A stretch of 64,000 nt of DNA from Brumimicrobium sp035497735. GTDB taxonomy: Bacteria; Bacteroidota; Bacteroidia; Flavobacteriales_D; Crocinitomicaceae. Of this stretch, positions 7,732 to 16,614 are shown piece by piece. Below the pieces are notes generated by a model. That model was not told where the DNA came from. It saw only the letters and a list, made by a program, of their open reading frames with translations, and searched no databases. The stretch's first letter is position 1. Every line of letters begins with the position of its first letter. The stretch lies in assembly GCA_035497735.1 (NCBI GenBank), contig DATJCX010000058.1, positions 1-64,000 on the forward strand, given 5' to 3'. Made by a program: the position numbers and the translations under genes.

Positions 7732-9873
7732 TTAGAAGTTCACACTAATCCCCGGCCCAATCAAAAAGAAAAACTTATTATTATACAAATAATACCCCAT
7801 TCCAACATATAATGGGAACGATATTTTTCTCCCCTTCGTCGTTGGATACACAGAACCTAAAAGAACCAATCCTAAATCTCTATCAGCCTCTGGATTAAAG
7901 TTAAAAGCATTCTTAGCTAAGAACCCTGCTCCAACCTTAAATGGATATAACTTCTGAAGTTCGCTCCTTTGATAAAAAGAGAATTGGGCTAACATCGCCA
8001 GTGAAATCCCACTTAAACCAGGGAACCCAGGCACACCCACTTCCTTAATAATCAATCCGGCAGGCACAGATAAGTCCACGTCAAAAGTCAAGTACTTTGC
8101 ACGTACAATTTCCATTCTATGAGTATAACCTTGACCGTCATACAAGCCTTTTCTATGCTTTACAATTATTTCAATCTTCGACCAGTTGGTTAACTTATTG
8201 GTTTTGTTCGACAAATAGTCATTCAACGAAACCGCCTCTCTCATACAGTCATTCGAACCTTCATAAGCAAAACTTCTCGGCGAGTCAATTCCTGGACAAA
8301 CAATAATATCATCAATCAATTGCTTCTCAATCAACTTATTTTTTTCATCCATAATACGTACCTCCACTTCAAGATATTGCTTTCCATAAAGTTGGAAGTG
8401 GTCGTCTATCATCAAAGGATTAAAAGAGATTTTCACATCAGGAATCGTCTTTTCAGAAAGAACCGGTTTTGTAATGTCCATAATAGATATCGGATTACTT
8501 CCATAATCGATACTCACAAACTCTAGTGTTCTTGGCCGCTGATATTCTACCACATCTAAATGCACACCTGTTTGCGTGTTTCCAGAATATATTTGAATAC
8601 TTTTCTTTCTAATTCCCTCTGGAACTTTCAGAATATAATGGGCAACCGTTTCGTTACTAATCAAGCTATCGTTTTCGGCTTTTGTTAAGTCTTCAAACTG
8701 AAAGTCCGCTCTATTTAAGCCTTCTCCTTCTAGACGAATAGCAACAGTTTCTCCTGGGTAAATTTGTTTTGAACTCACCCAGCTTCCGCCCTTTCTTAGT
8801 ATACTTACATTCGTTATTTTAGGCTCTGGAAGAATGTTAATATTGGTAATAAACATCGGAATATCACCGTCTTTAATATACAAATAGCCATCACTACTTC
8901 TGTGGTAATCATGCGGTCTGAACATACAAAGAACACGATCATTACTTAACCTTCTAACCGTGTAAAGCTCAGCCACCAATGGACCGCCCTTAGCGTCAGA
9001 ATCTTCTAAACGATAGGTTTTGTTTATTTCTAAGAATCTATTGTTATCGATTTGCAACTCCAATCCTTTGGAATTTCTAAATTCCCAGATTACCTCCTTT
9101 TTATCGAAAGTTAAAAATTTTAGTCGCGAGCCTTTTACGTTAAAATCAAAGGTTTGCTTTTTAAGTTGATACAAAGCTCTCTTGTTGACAACATTAGGTC
9201 GATACAATTCAATTGGTAAGTCTACTTTAATAGGGCCTGTTGTTGTAGCTATCACCGATAACAAAAGTTTATTATCAGCGCTATGAATACGATATTCATA
9301 ATTATCTTCCTGAATCCAAATCGGGTTAACGACAATATTTCCTGGCTGGTTACTTGCAATTTCAAAAGACCTTTCCTCTCCTACGTATAATTCAACATTT
9401 CCTGGGTAAATGGTTGCAAAAGTGTGCGTATAAGGAAATAAAGGAACGGCTAAAGCGTATTTCTGATAAGTTAAATTCAAATTCAAGAAATCTGCATTGG
9501 TCAGGTTTTCAAACTTAACCTTGCAGTAGTAATAACCTTCTACTCTTAACTTTAAAGAATCAATTATTTTATAATCTGGAGAAGATTCCATGCCAAATTC
9601 TAAGATATCCCCTCCTTTCATTCTAGGGTACAATCTAAACTCCACAACTGGAGAAACATCTTGATAATTAAATGGTAATTTCCATTCATTTTCAACAAAC
9701 ATTCTATCACTATTATAGCGATAAACGTTTGTGTCAATTCTCAGTTCTATATCAGACAAGAAACTAGCTAAGTTATTTTGTCCAAACGAAAACTGGAAAG
9801 AAGTAAGTAAAATAATAAGCAGAACTCTTTTCAAAGTCAAAAAGTCACTCAATCTATATTTTAAAAGCCTCAT
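7732..9873 (-). CDS. Large secreted or outer-membrane protein of unknown function
   Basis: About 713 aa from the ATG at 9873; the frame extends 17 codons further to 9924, but that would put an unlikely extension before a typical signal peptide (basic start, hydrophobic stretch, cut after S-F-G-Q). The mature chain is rich in predicted beta structure with no recognised catalytic motif. The last 110 residues look like paired membrane strands (GVPGFPGLSGISLAML, KVGAGFLAKNAF, LYVGMGYYLYNNKFFFLIG) and the chain ends in a hydrophobic/aromatic GPGISVNF. An extracellular multi-beta-domain region attached to a small C-terminal barrel is the best description. I do not recognise the family. Convergent with scoA. 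Confidence 0.65.
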   Translation of the reverse strand: MRLLKYRLSDFLTLKRVLLIILLTSFQFSFGQNNLASFLSDIELRIDTNVYRYNSDRMFVENEWKLPFNYQDVSPVVEFRLYPRMKGGDILEFGMESSPDYKIIDSLKLRVEGYYYCKVKFENLTNADFLNLNLTYQKYALAVPLFPYTHTFATIYPGNVELYVGEERSFEIASNQPGNIVVNPIWIQEDNYEYRIHSADNKLLLSVIATTTGPIKVDLPIELYRPNVVNKRALYQLKKQTFDFNVKGSRLKFLTFDKKEVIWEFRNSKGLELQIDNNRFLEINKTYRLEDSDAKGGPLVAELYTVRRLSNDRVLCMFRPHDYHRSSDGYLYIKDGDIPMFITNINILPEPKITNVSILRKGGSWVSSKQIYPGETVAIRLEGEGLNRADFQFEDLTKAENDSLISNETVAHYILKVPEGIRKKSIQIYSGNTQTGVHLDVVEYQRPRTLEFVSIDYGSNPISIMDITKPVLSEKTIPDVKISFNPLMIDDHFQLYGKQYLEVEVRIMDEKNKLIEKQLIDDIIVCPGIDSPRSFAYEGSNDCMREAVSLNDYLSNKTNKLTNWSKIEIIVKHRKGLYDGQGYTHRMEIVRAKYLTFDVDLSVPAGLIIKEVGVPGFPGLSGISLAMLAQFSFYQRSELQKLYPFKVGAGFLAKNAFNFNPEADRDLGLVLLGSVYPTTKGRKISFPLYVGMGYYLYNNKFFFLIGPGISVNF

Positions 9874-10087
9874 ATTTACATTAAATAAAATACAAAGATA
9901 TAATGAATAAAGGAATGCACCCAAAACTATTTATGTTAATCGCATTTCATCTTGAAAAAGCCGTCTCTCCCTTTCCGCGATATACAAAAGCTTCAATCCA
10001 CTTTCGTGACAAAGAAAAGTAGAACTAACACAAACAGAAGTTTAACGTTTTATAACGAATACAGGCATAAATGTGATAAATATTTCG

Positions 10088-10095
10088 TAAATTTG
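10088..10095 (+). promoter_or_regulatory. -7 box TAAATTTG for the Fur-family regulator
   Basis: TAAATTTG on the plus strand, 46 nt before the ATG at 10142. Confidence 0.5.
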
Positions 10096-10141
10096 TTGAA
10101 TAACAATAAGGAATACAGAATCTCAAAGAATACCCTTCGAA

Positions 10142-10546
10142 ATGAATGTTTTAAAAGAAAAGAATTTACGTGTAACACCTTTTAGAAAGGAGATTCTAGA
10201 TATTTTTTTCAAAAACGACCATGCCATTTCAATTCAAGAAATAGAAAACTCACTTGAAGAATTTGATAGAATCACTTTATACCGAACCATAAAATCATTT
10301 ATCAGCAACGGAATCATCCATGAAATTGTAATGCCTGGTGATATTAAAATGCTTGCACTTTGTGACGGTGTTTGTGATCATGATGCAGGAATTCATCAGC
10401 ATGACCATGTGCACTTTCAATGCCGAAAATGTCAAAAAGTATACTGTGTAGAAATAAGCAATATGCCGAAAATCGAACTACCTGGTTTTATTATCGAAGA
10501 GAAAGAAATTCAAGCAAAAGGAATTTGCGAAAAATGTAATAATTAA
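10142..10546 (+). CDS. Fur-family metal-dependent transcriptional regulator
   Basis: 134 aa. An N-terminal winged helix (RVTPFRKEILDIF, then ITLYRTIKSFISNGII as recognition helix and wing) is followed by a metal-binding dimerisation domain with HQHDHVHFQC-x2-C and a C-terminal C-x2-C (CEKC), the structural zinc pair. The extra Cys/His-rich stretch CDGVCDHDAGIHQHDH suggests zinc or iron sensing; whether it is Fur, Zur or PerR cannot be settled from sequence alone. The next gene, an RND exporter, has its own promoter box 116 nt downstream, so co-regulation is possible but not shown. Confidence 0.85.
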   Translation: MNVLKEKNLRVTPFRKEILDIFFKNDHAISIQEIENSLEEFDRITLYRTIKSFISNGIIHEIVMPGDIKMLALCDGVCDHDAGIHQHDHVHFQCRKCQKVYCVEISNMPKIELPGFIIEEKEIQAKGICEKCNN

Positions 10547-10661
10547 GAGAAAAGGAGCTCACATTTCCCATATATCTGCATTTTAAATTTAACCTTCCTT
10601 AAATTAACAGTTCTTTAATACATTTAATCCTAATTTTCGGAGAACATCAAACGAATTCTAT

Positions 10662-10669
10662 TAATTTTG
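10662..10669 (+). promoter_or_regulatory. -7 box TAATTTTG for the RND exporter operon
   Basis: TAATTTTG, 21 nt before the ATG at 10691. Confidence 0.5.
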
Positions 10670-10690
10670 TGAGTTTAATTGAAATAAGAC

Positions 10691-13591
10691 ATGTGGTTTA
10701 AACTCTCACAATTTATTCTTCGAAATAGAATTGTAATAATTGTCATAATAGGCTTGCTAACAGTAATGTTTGGTTACTTTGCATTTACTAGGCTAGAGAC
10801 AGATAACAAATACGGAAACACCTTACCTAAAAATTCGCCTGCACAAGACGATTACCTTAGATTCAAAGAGAAATTTGGAGAAAATGAGGGAACACTTGTA
10901 TTAGCTATTCAATCAGATAATCTATATACAGAGGAAAACTTCTTAAAATGGAAGCAACTAGGTGATTCTATCAATCAATTAGACGGTGTAAAATCTGTGT
11001 TTTCAGAAGCAGATTTATTTACCATTAAAAACAATACCAAGGAAAAGAAGTTTGAAACTGAAGCAATATTCACAGACCCTACTTTCCAGGAAAAATCAAT
11101 CGATGAAATTCGTAATGAAGTAAGAAATGTACCACTCTATGATGGCTTACTTTACAACGATTCCACCAAAGTTTCATTAATGCTTATCAGTTTTGACGAA
11201 GCATTTTTGAGTGACATGAACAAATCGGACGTAGTACTAAAAGCAGAGGAAATCGCTTTACATTACGAACCTGTTTTTGGGAAGATGCACTTTGCTGGAC
11301 TGCCACACATTCGCGTGGTAATGGGAAAAAGAATCGTTAAGGAAATGTTTATTTTCATTGGACTGGCAGTATTCGTTACTTCACTCCTTCTTTATGTATT
11401 CTTCCGATCTTTACGTGTAGTACTATTTAGTAATATCGTTGTTTTTACAGCAGTAATTTGGTCATTGGGAAGTATCGCCATGATGGGCTTCCAGATTTCT
11501 ATATTAATGGCCTTGATTCCTCCATTAATGATTGTTATTGGAATACCAGATTGCGTTTATTTGTTGGTCAACTTCCATCAAGAGGTCAAGGATCATGGAA
11601 ATAAAATCAAAGCACTTTCTCGAGTGATTTCAAAAGTGGGGAATGCTACCTTTTTGACAAACTTTACGACTGCTTTAGGATTCAGTACATTTATCTTCGT
11701 TAACTCTGTTAAACTGAAGGAGTTCGGTTTGATTTCATCTATAAATATTATTGGTGTATTTATTCTATCAATTACCATTATACCCATTCTTTTCTCATTC
11801 ACAAAAAGACCAGAGAAGCGCCACTTAAAACATTTAGATAAGAAATTTGCCATCGCAATTACCGACAAAATCATTCACTTAACCTCTACAAAGCGTACAA
11901 AAGTGTACATTACAACAGGGGTGTTTTTAGTAATTGCAATTTTTGGAGCAACAAAAATGAAGGCTACAGGAAACTTAACAAGTGACCTTCCTGAATCTGA
12001 CCCGATTTTAAAAGACATTCGATTTATAGAGAAGAACTTCAATGGTGCAATTCCATTCGAAGTACTTATTGACTACAAAAAAGATAGCCGATTATTTGAC
12101 AAAGCATTGCTACAGAAAGTAGAAACTATTCAAGACAACATAGCGACCGACACAAACTTTAGCAAACCTATTTCTATTGTCAACTTCACGAAATTGATTA
12201 ACATGTCTTATTACGGGAACAATCCTGATATGTATCAACTCATCGAACGAAAAGATATGTTGCGATTGAAAGATTATTTAGGCGCTTTTGAAAAAGACGT
12301 AGTACTAGCAAGAATCGCTCATGTTTACCAAGATTCATTGCGTGAAGGAAACTTGCTGTATGCTGATTCACTTATGTTGAACTATCCAAGAATCGCCAAA
12401 AAGGTAATGAACTTTGTGGCAAATGATAGTGACACATTGGAATCACAGTTATATCCTCCAATGATGGATGTGATTAACTACTTGGCAGAAAATGATGATA
12501 CGCAAGAAGTCCTAGAAGCTTCAGAAGCAGTTTTCCCAACTGTGGCAATCGGAATCTCAATGAATGAAATGGTTGATACCACTTCAACAACTTTAAGAAT
12601 TAGAGCACAAGTATTGGATTTAGGTTCTTACGACATGTTGGATAAAATGAATGAAATATCAGAAATGATAGATACAATTCTAAATCCAGGACATCAGCAA
12701 GTTATGACTTATTTCGAAGCGTATGATGCTGGAGATTTATCGTACATAGACTCTATCTTTAACTTTTCAAATACGTATAGAAGTAAAGTAGAACATATCT
12801 TGGTAGGCGACAATGATTCACTTCAATTTGAATTAGACTTAAATCCAGATTTACTTGCTTCATTCTATCAAACAGAAGAGTTTAAACCAGCTTTAAAACA
12901 AGCCATAGAAGATGAGAAATTAGGCTTCTTCATCACTGGAGTTTCTGTTGTAGCTGCAGAAGGAACACAATACTTAGTAAGTAACTTGCTATCGAGTATC
13001 GTATTCGCAATTATCGTGATTTCCTTCTTAATGGCCCTTCTATTTGGTTCTTGGAGAATGGTATTGGTTTCTATGGTGCCCAACTTTATTCCACTTATTA
13101 TTACAGCTGGAGTGATGGGTATTTTTGGAATTCCAATTAAACCTTCCACCCTACTTGTTTTTAGTATTGCCTTCGGTATTTCAGTTGATGATACCATCCA
13201 CTTCCTTTCTCGATACAGAAGAGAATTAAAAACGAGAAGTTACGATCAAAAAGGTTGTATCGTTAGCGCCATTTACGAGACAGGATTAAGCATGTTCTAC
13301 ACATCTATCATTCTACTCGCTGGATTCTCAATGTTTGTTTTCTCTCAATTTGGAGGAACTCAAGCTCTAGGATTATTGGTTTCCTTAACGCTGTTTGTAG
13401 CTATGTTGACCAACTTATTAGTTGTTCCATCATTATTATTTACACTCGAAAAGAAAATCGCAGACGAAGCGTACTTTAAAGAGCCATTTATCTCGATTTA
13501 TGATGAGGATATAGATATCGACCTAGATGAATTAATGGTAGATCCTAAAACAGGAATCAATTATCTAGAGGACAATAAAGAAGAAGGATAA
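10691..13591 (+). CDS. RND-superfamily exporter of the MMPL/HpnN type
   Basis: 966 aa with the duplicated RND layout: a membrane helix at about 12-32, a large periplasmic loop, a bundle of helices (about 218-372), then helix 7 near 405, a second large loop and a final bundle (about 763-925). The first bundle contains the sterol-sensing-like segment IPPLMIVIGIPDCVYLLVNF and the second IAFGISVDDTIHFLSRYRRE, whose internal Asp pair is typical for proton-coupled transport. The family moves lipids, hopanoids or siderophores rather than drugs. The polyprenyl synthase gene follows after 19 nt, suggesting an isoprenoid or lipid substrate (inference). Unlike tripartite efflux pumps, no membrane-fusion or TolC gene is adjacent. 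Confidence 0.85.
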   Translation: MWFKLSQFILRNRIVIIVIIGLLTVMFGYFAFTRLETDNKYGNTLPKNSPAQDDYLRFKEKFGENEGTLVLAIQSDNLYTEENFLKWKQLGDSINQLDGVKSVFSEADLFTIKNNTKEKKFETEAIFTDPTFQEKSIDEIRNEVRNVPLYDGLLYNDSTKVSLMLISFDEAFLSDMNKSDVVLKAEEIALHYEPVFGKMHFAGLPHIRVVMGKRIVKEMFIFIGLAVFVTSLLLYVFFRSLRVVLFSNIVVFTAVIWSLGSIAMMGFQISILMALIPPLMIVIGIPDCVYLLVNFHQEVKDHGNKIKALSRVISKVGNATFLTNFTTALGFSTFIFVNSVKLKEFGLISSINIIGVFILSITIIPILFSFTKRPEKRHLKHLDKKFAIAITDKIIHLTSTKRTKVYITTGVFLVIAIFGATKMKATGNLTSDLPESDPILKDIRFIEKNFNGAIPFEVLIDYKKDSRLFDKALLQKVETIQDNIATDTNFSKPISIVNFTKLINMSYYGNNPDMYQLIERKDMLRLKDYLGAFEKDVVLARIAHVYQDSLREGNLLYADSLMLNYPRIAKKVMNFVANDSDTLESQLYPPMMDVINYLAENDDTQEVLEASEAVFPTVAIGISMNEMVDTTSTTLRIRAQVLDLGSYDMLDKMNEISEMIDTILNPGHQQVMTYFEAYDAGDLSYIDSIFNFSNTYRSKVEHILVGDNDSLQFELDLNPDLLASFYQTEEFKPALKQAIEDEKLGFFITGVSVVAAEGTQYLVSNLLSSIVFAIIVISFLMALLFGSWRMVLVSMVPNFIPLIITAGVMGIFGIPIKPSTLLVFSIAFGISVDDTIHFLSRYRRELKTRSYDQKGCIVSAIYETGLSMFYTSIILLAGFSMFVFSQFGGTQALGLLVSLTLFVAMLTNLLVVPSLLFTLEKKIADEAYFKEPFISIYDEDIDIDLDELMVDPKTGINYLEDNKEEG

Positions 13592-13610
13592 ATTTTCAAA
13601 ACATTTCGCA

Positions 13611-14582
13611 ATGCAACAAATTTTAAAATATCAAGAGATTATAGATAATCGCCTAAGAAACTATGTTTTCCCAGACAAGCCTAGTAATCTGTATGATCCG
13701 CTTCGTTATTTTTTAAAAATTGGGGGAAAGCGTACGCGTCCTTCATTAACAATGTTGAGTTGCAGCCTTTTTGGCGAGCCAGGAATTAAGGCGTTAAATG
13801 CTGCATTGGCAATTGAAATGTTTCATAACTTCACTTTGATTCATGATGATATCATGGACGATGCACCGCTGAGAAGAGGACAACAAACGGTTCATGAAAA
13901 GTGGAATAGTGACATTGCTATCCTATCAGGAGATACACTTTTTACTGAAGCAATCAATGTTTTGGCGCAAAATGATGCAAAAGATTTACCAAAACTTATC
14001 GCTATCTATACCAAAACATCAAGAGAAGTTTGTGAAGGTCAGCAAATGGACATGGATTACGAAAGTTCTTCCACCGTTACCATTCCAGAGTACATCGAAA
14101 TGATTCGTTTAAAGACATCAGTACTACTAGGTGCTGCATTGGAGATGGGCGCAATTGTAGCAGGAGTTGAAAACAAACAAGATATTCAAAACATCTATGA
14201 CTTTGGAGTAAACATAGGATTAGCATTTCAAATCCAAGACGATATCTTAGACTTGTATGCAGAATCTTCTAAGTTCGGAAAACAAGTTGGTGGAGATATC
14301 TTAGCAAACAAGAAGACGTTTTTACTATTAAAAGCCTTTGAATTAGCTGACGAAACTATTAAGAAGGAAATGAATATACTTCTTGACAATGCTTCAGGAG
14401 ACGAAAAAGTTATTAAAATGAAGCAGATTTTTGATCAATTAAAAGTGCGAGAAGAAGCGGAGTTGCTAAAGACTTTTTATTATAAAAAAGCATTAAAAAA
14501 CATGGAAGATATCTCTGTTTCATCAGAAAACAAGCGTTCTTTATTAGAATTAGCTGAGTCACTGATGACTAGAGAGTTTTAA
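13611..14582 (+). CDS. Polyprenyl (trans-isoprenyl) diphosphate synthase
   Basis: 323 aa. Condenses isopentenyl diphosphate onto allylic diphosphates. Both aspartate-rich motifs are intact: D79-D-I-M-D83 followed by DAPLRRG (FARM) and Q-D210-D-I-L-D214 (SARM), with GGKRTRPSL near the N-terminus binding diphosphate. Bulky residues before FARM (MFHNFTLIH) set chain length; the product could be anything from farnesyl/geranylgeranyl to the octaprenyl side chain of menaquinone. Probably co-transcribed with the upstream RND exporter. Confidence 0.92.
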   Translation: MQQILKYQEIIDNRLRNYVFPDKPSNLYDPLRYFLKIGGKRTRPSLTMLSCSLFGEPGIKALNAALAIEMFHNFTLIHDDIMDDAPLRRGQQTVHEKWNSDIAILSGDTLFTEAINVLAQNDAKDLPKLIAIYTKTSREVCEGQQMDMDYESSSTVTIPEYIEMIRLKTSVLLGAALEMGAIVAGVENKQDIQNIYDFGVNIGLAFQIQDDILDLYAESSKFGKQVGGDILANKKTFLLLKAFELADETIKKEMNILLDNASGDEKVIKMKQIFDQLKVREEAELLKTFYYKKALKNMEDISVSSENKRSLLELAESLMTREF

Positions 14583-14673
14583 TTTTAAGCTAAGCTTTCA
14601 TACAATTCACTTCTAAATTAATTGAATTAGAAGAAAAGTTTAAATTTAGACAACCTTTTATCTAATCTTTACG

Positions 14674-14681
14674 TATATTTG
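14674..14681 (+). promoter_or_regulatory. -7 box TATATTTG for the 210-aa lipoprotein
   Basis: TATATTTG, 19 nt before the ATG at 14701. Confidence 0.5.
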
Positions 14682-14700
14682 GTATAAACAATTTTAGATT

Positions 14701-15333
14701 ATGAAATACTTAACAGGGCTTTCGATTATTTTAGGGTTAACACTATTTTCTTCATGCATTAAACACGAAGTAATTCCTGCACCGACACCGAGGGTAGATT
14801 TACCTGCTTCGTTCGTCGCATCTTTGAATGGCGAAAGCTATGAAATTATAAAAGATGTCCAAGGATATGTCTGTAAAGCAACTCAAGCAAAAGAACTTTT
14901 ACCAACGCCACAATTATCAAATGTAATTTACTATTCTGCATTACAATCAGATAGTAAGCTTGATTTCATACAAATTGGAGTAGGAAGATTAAAGTTCAAT
15001 GCTGACCAAAGTTTAGATCCTTCTTTAGGAATTTTCACGAATTACTTTTTAGACAATCCTGTTCACGACTTTTCAAACAGTGCACAAGATGGAGTTCAAA
15101 TCGTATATAGAGATGCTACTGGTAACATTTGGATTAGTGACGAAGATGATAATGCAGCTAACAACCTTGAGTTTATCACCTTAAAGCAAGAGTCTGATGA
15201 AAAGGGTGACTACATGAAATTCACAGCTAAATTCAACGTTATTCTAAAGCTTGATGTTGATTCAACTCATCCAGATTTTGGAGAGACATTGGTTATCAGC
15301 AACGCAACTTTCCAAGGTTACTTTAAAAGATAA
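14701..15333 (+). CDS. Lipoprotein of unknown function
   Basis: 210 aa. The signal is hydrophobic and ends in F-S-S-C with the lipid-modified Cys at 19, followed by a Pro-rich linker (IPAPTPRVDLPAS). The mature part is a single domain of alternating beta strands with no recognised motif; it has the look of the small extracellular or periplasmic lipoproteins common in Bacteroidota. A transcription unit of its own: promoter box 19 nt upstream and a perfect terminator 23 nt downstream. Confidence 0.75.
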   Translation: MKYLTGLSIILGLTLFSSCIKHEVIPAPTPRVDLPASFVASLNGESYEIIKDVQGYVCKATQAKELLPTPQLSNVIYYSALQSDSKLDFIQIGVGRLKFNADQSLDPSLGIFTNYFLDNPVHDFSNSAQDGVQIVYRDATGNIWISDEDDNAANNLEFITLKQESDEKGDYMKFTAKFNVILKLDVDSTHPDFGETLVISNATFQGYFKR

Positions 15334-15356
15334 AAGAATTAATTACAATATATTAC

Positions 15357-15387
15357 GGTCATTCCTTTCAAGAATGACCTTTTTTTT
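15357..15387 (+). terminator. Terminator of the 210-aa lipoprotein gene
   Basis: Perfect 8-bp stem GGTCATTC/GAATGACC with a 7-nt loop and eight T. Confidence 0.9.
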
Positions 15388-15419
15388 ATACCTTTTACAC
15401 TGAATTGTAAGAAATTCGT

Positions 15420-16091
15420 ATGAAGAAAACTATAAAATTATTAATCTTAGGTGATTTCAACTTCACCTATAACGCTCATCATGCTACCAACATTGCTATT
15501 GAACATGCTTCAATTAGTCTGAAGGTGGACACCAATTATTATTGGATGCGTCTTCATGAGGCTGCCAACCTAAAGGTTACAGACTTTAGAGAATATGATG
15601 GAATATGGGTAGCCCCTGGGCCATTTGAGAATGAGTTTTTCTTAGACGAAATCATGCGAAATTCATTAGAAGCGCATATCCCTATATTAATTACAGGCAG
15701 AAGTTTTAAGGTTTTTATAGAAAACGTTATTCGCCTTTACAACTTAAACAGCAATCAAGAAAAGGCCATTTCAGAAAATTTATTCCAAGGAACTAATTTT
15801 GATAGAATAGAAGTAATACCAAACTCTAAGACTTTGCTTTCCTTATATAAGAACAAGAGCAGGGATGAATTATCAAATTCTAGATACTCTATCTATCCTC
15901 AAGTTTTAAAAGAACTCGAAGATGTGATGGATATTGAAGCAATTAATCATTTAGAAGAACCTGAAATAATCAGTTTAAAGTCGCGACCATTCTGTGTTGC
16001 TACTATGAGTTTACCTCAAATAACAAGCACTAGAGAAAGTCCACATCCTTTGGTTCTATCCTTTATCAATTACATCAAAAACGTAAAGTAG
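15420..16091 (+). CDS. CTP synthase C-terminal-like amidotransferase homologue lacking catalytic residues
   Basis: 223 aa resembling the glutamine amidotransferase half of CTP synthase and its stand-alone relatives: an opening LLILGDFN, YDGIWVAPGPFENE (the oxyanion-region strand, residues 59-72), PILITGRSFKVFIE (88-101) and an ending SPHPLVLSFINYI. In active members the third segment is G-T-C-G-G-F-Q with the nucleophile Cys; here the aligned residues are I-T-G-R-S-F-K, so Cys is replaced by Gly93. The His-Glu part is also gone (ATMSLPQIT where active enzymes have H-P-E). The fold is probably kept but glutaminase activity is not expected. Role unknown: binding, sensing or a scaffold are possibilities. 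Confidence 0.65.
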   Translation: MKKTIKLLILGDFNFTYNAHHATNIAIEHASISLKVDTNYYWMRLHEAANLKVTDFREYDGIWVAPGPFENEFFLDEIMRNSLEAHIPILITGRSFKVFIENVIRLYNLNSNQEKAISENLFQGTNFDRIEVIPNSKTLLSLYKNKSRDELSNSRYSIYPQVLKELEDVMDIEAINHLEEPEIISLKSRPFCVATMSLPQITSTRESPHPLVLSFINYIKNVK

Positions 16092-16104
16092 TTTAACTAT
16101 TGTT

Positions 16105-16551
16105 TTATTCTTCTTCTTGAGACGAATCACTTGCTTTTTCTTCATTGAAGTATCTCAATGCCTCTCTAATCTGAATAGGCTCTGTTGCAGACGCTTTTTC
16201 GGCTTCAAAGTAATTCATTATAGCCTCTTTCATTAAATGGCGCTGTTGCGCATCAGAAAGCGGTGGCAATTCTTCAACAAATTCAAAGTGCGGCCAATTT
16301 TCCTTATCCCTTCCGATCAACTTATAGAAACCATATGGTTCAAGCACGGTACAAATACCGATGTGCATTAGCTCAAGTTTCTGACGTTTAGAGAACTTTT
16401 GATAACCTTGCCCTAACTCTTGAACACCGATTAAAAAAATAACTGACTGTAAATCCAATCCACCACCGAAGGTTTCATCCAATTCAGCCACTAATTTTTT
16501 CCATTTTATTCCTATCTGATAATCTATATCTGATTTTACTTTTTCAGCCAT
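16105..16551 (-). CDS. Conserved hypothetical protein
   Basis: 148 aa from the ATG at 16551. A TTG seven codons further upstream (16572) would lie inside the gcvP terminator hairpin, so the ATG is preferred. The chain is mainly helical, with an early KWKKLVAELDETFGGGLDLQSVIFLIGVQELG segment broken around the glycines, a KRQKLELMHIGICTVLEPYGFYK stretch and an acidic C-terminal tail. There is no signal peptide and no membrane helix, so it is probably cytoplasmic. I recognise no family. It follows gcvP by about 60 nt in the same direction and might be expressed by read-through. Confidence 0.6.
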   Translation of the reverse strand: MAEKVKSDIDYQIGIKWKKLVAELDETFGGGLDLQSVIFLIGVQELGQGYQKFSKRQKLELMHIGICTVLEPYGFYKLIGRDKENWPHFEFVEELPPLSDAQQRHLMKEAIMNYFEAEKASATEPIQIREALRYFNEEKASDSSQEEE

Positions 16552-16570
16552 AATTTTCACTTTAAAAGCC

Positions 16571-16595
16571 AAAAAGGGGATAATTCTCCCCTTTT
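16571..16595 (-). terminator. Hairpin terminator after gcvP
   Basis: 9-bp stem (AAAAGGGGA arm 16572-16580 with 16587-16595), 6-nt loop, followed on the minus strand by a short T run. The same-strand gene begins 20 nt later, so it may act as a partial terminator. Confidence 0.7.
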
Positions 16596-16614
16596 AGCTT
16601 AAGTAATCTTAAAT

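Noticed and set aside
9952..10185. 77-codon plus-strand frame overlapping the Fur-family gene start
   Set aside because: It contains the -7 box of the Fur-type gene, overlaps its first codons in another frame, and has no family resemblance.
16552..16572. TTG start for the 148-aa gene after gcvP
   Set aside because: It would start inside the terminator hairpin; the ATG at 16551 is the simpler start.
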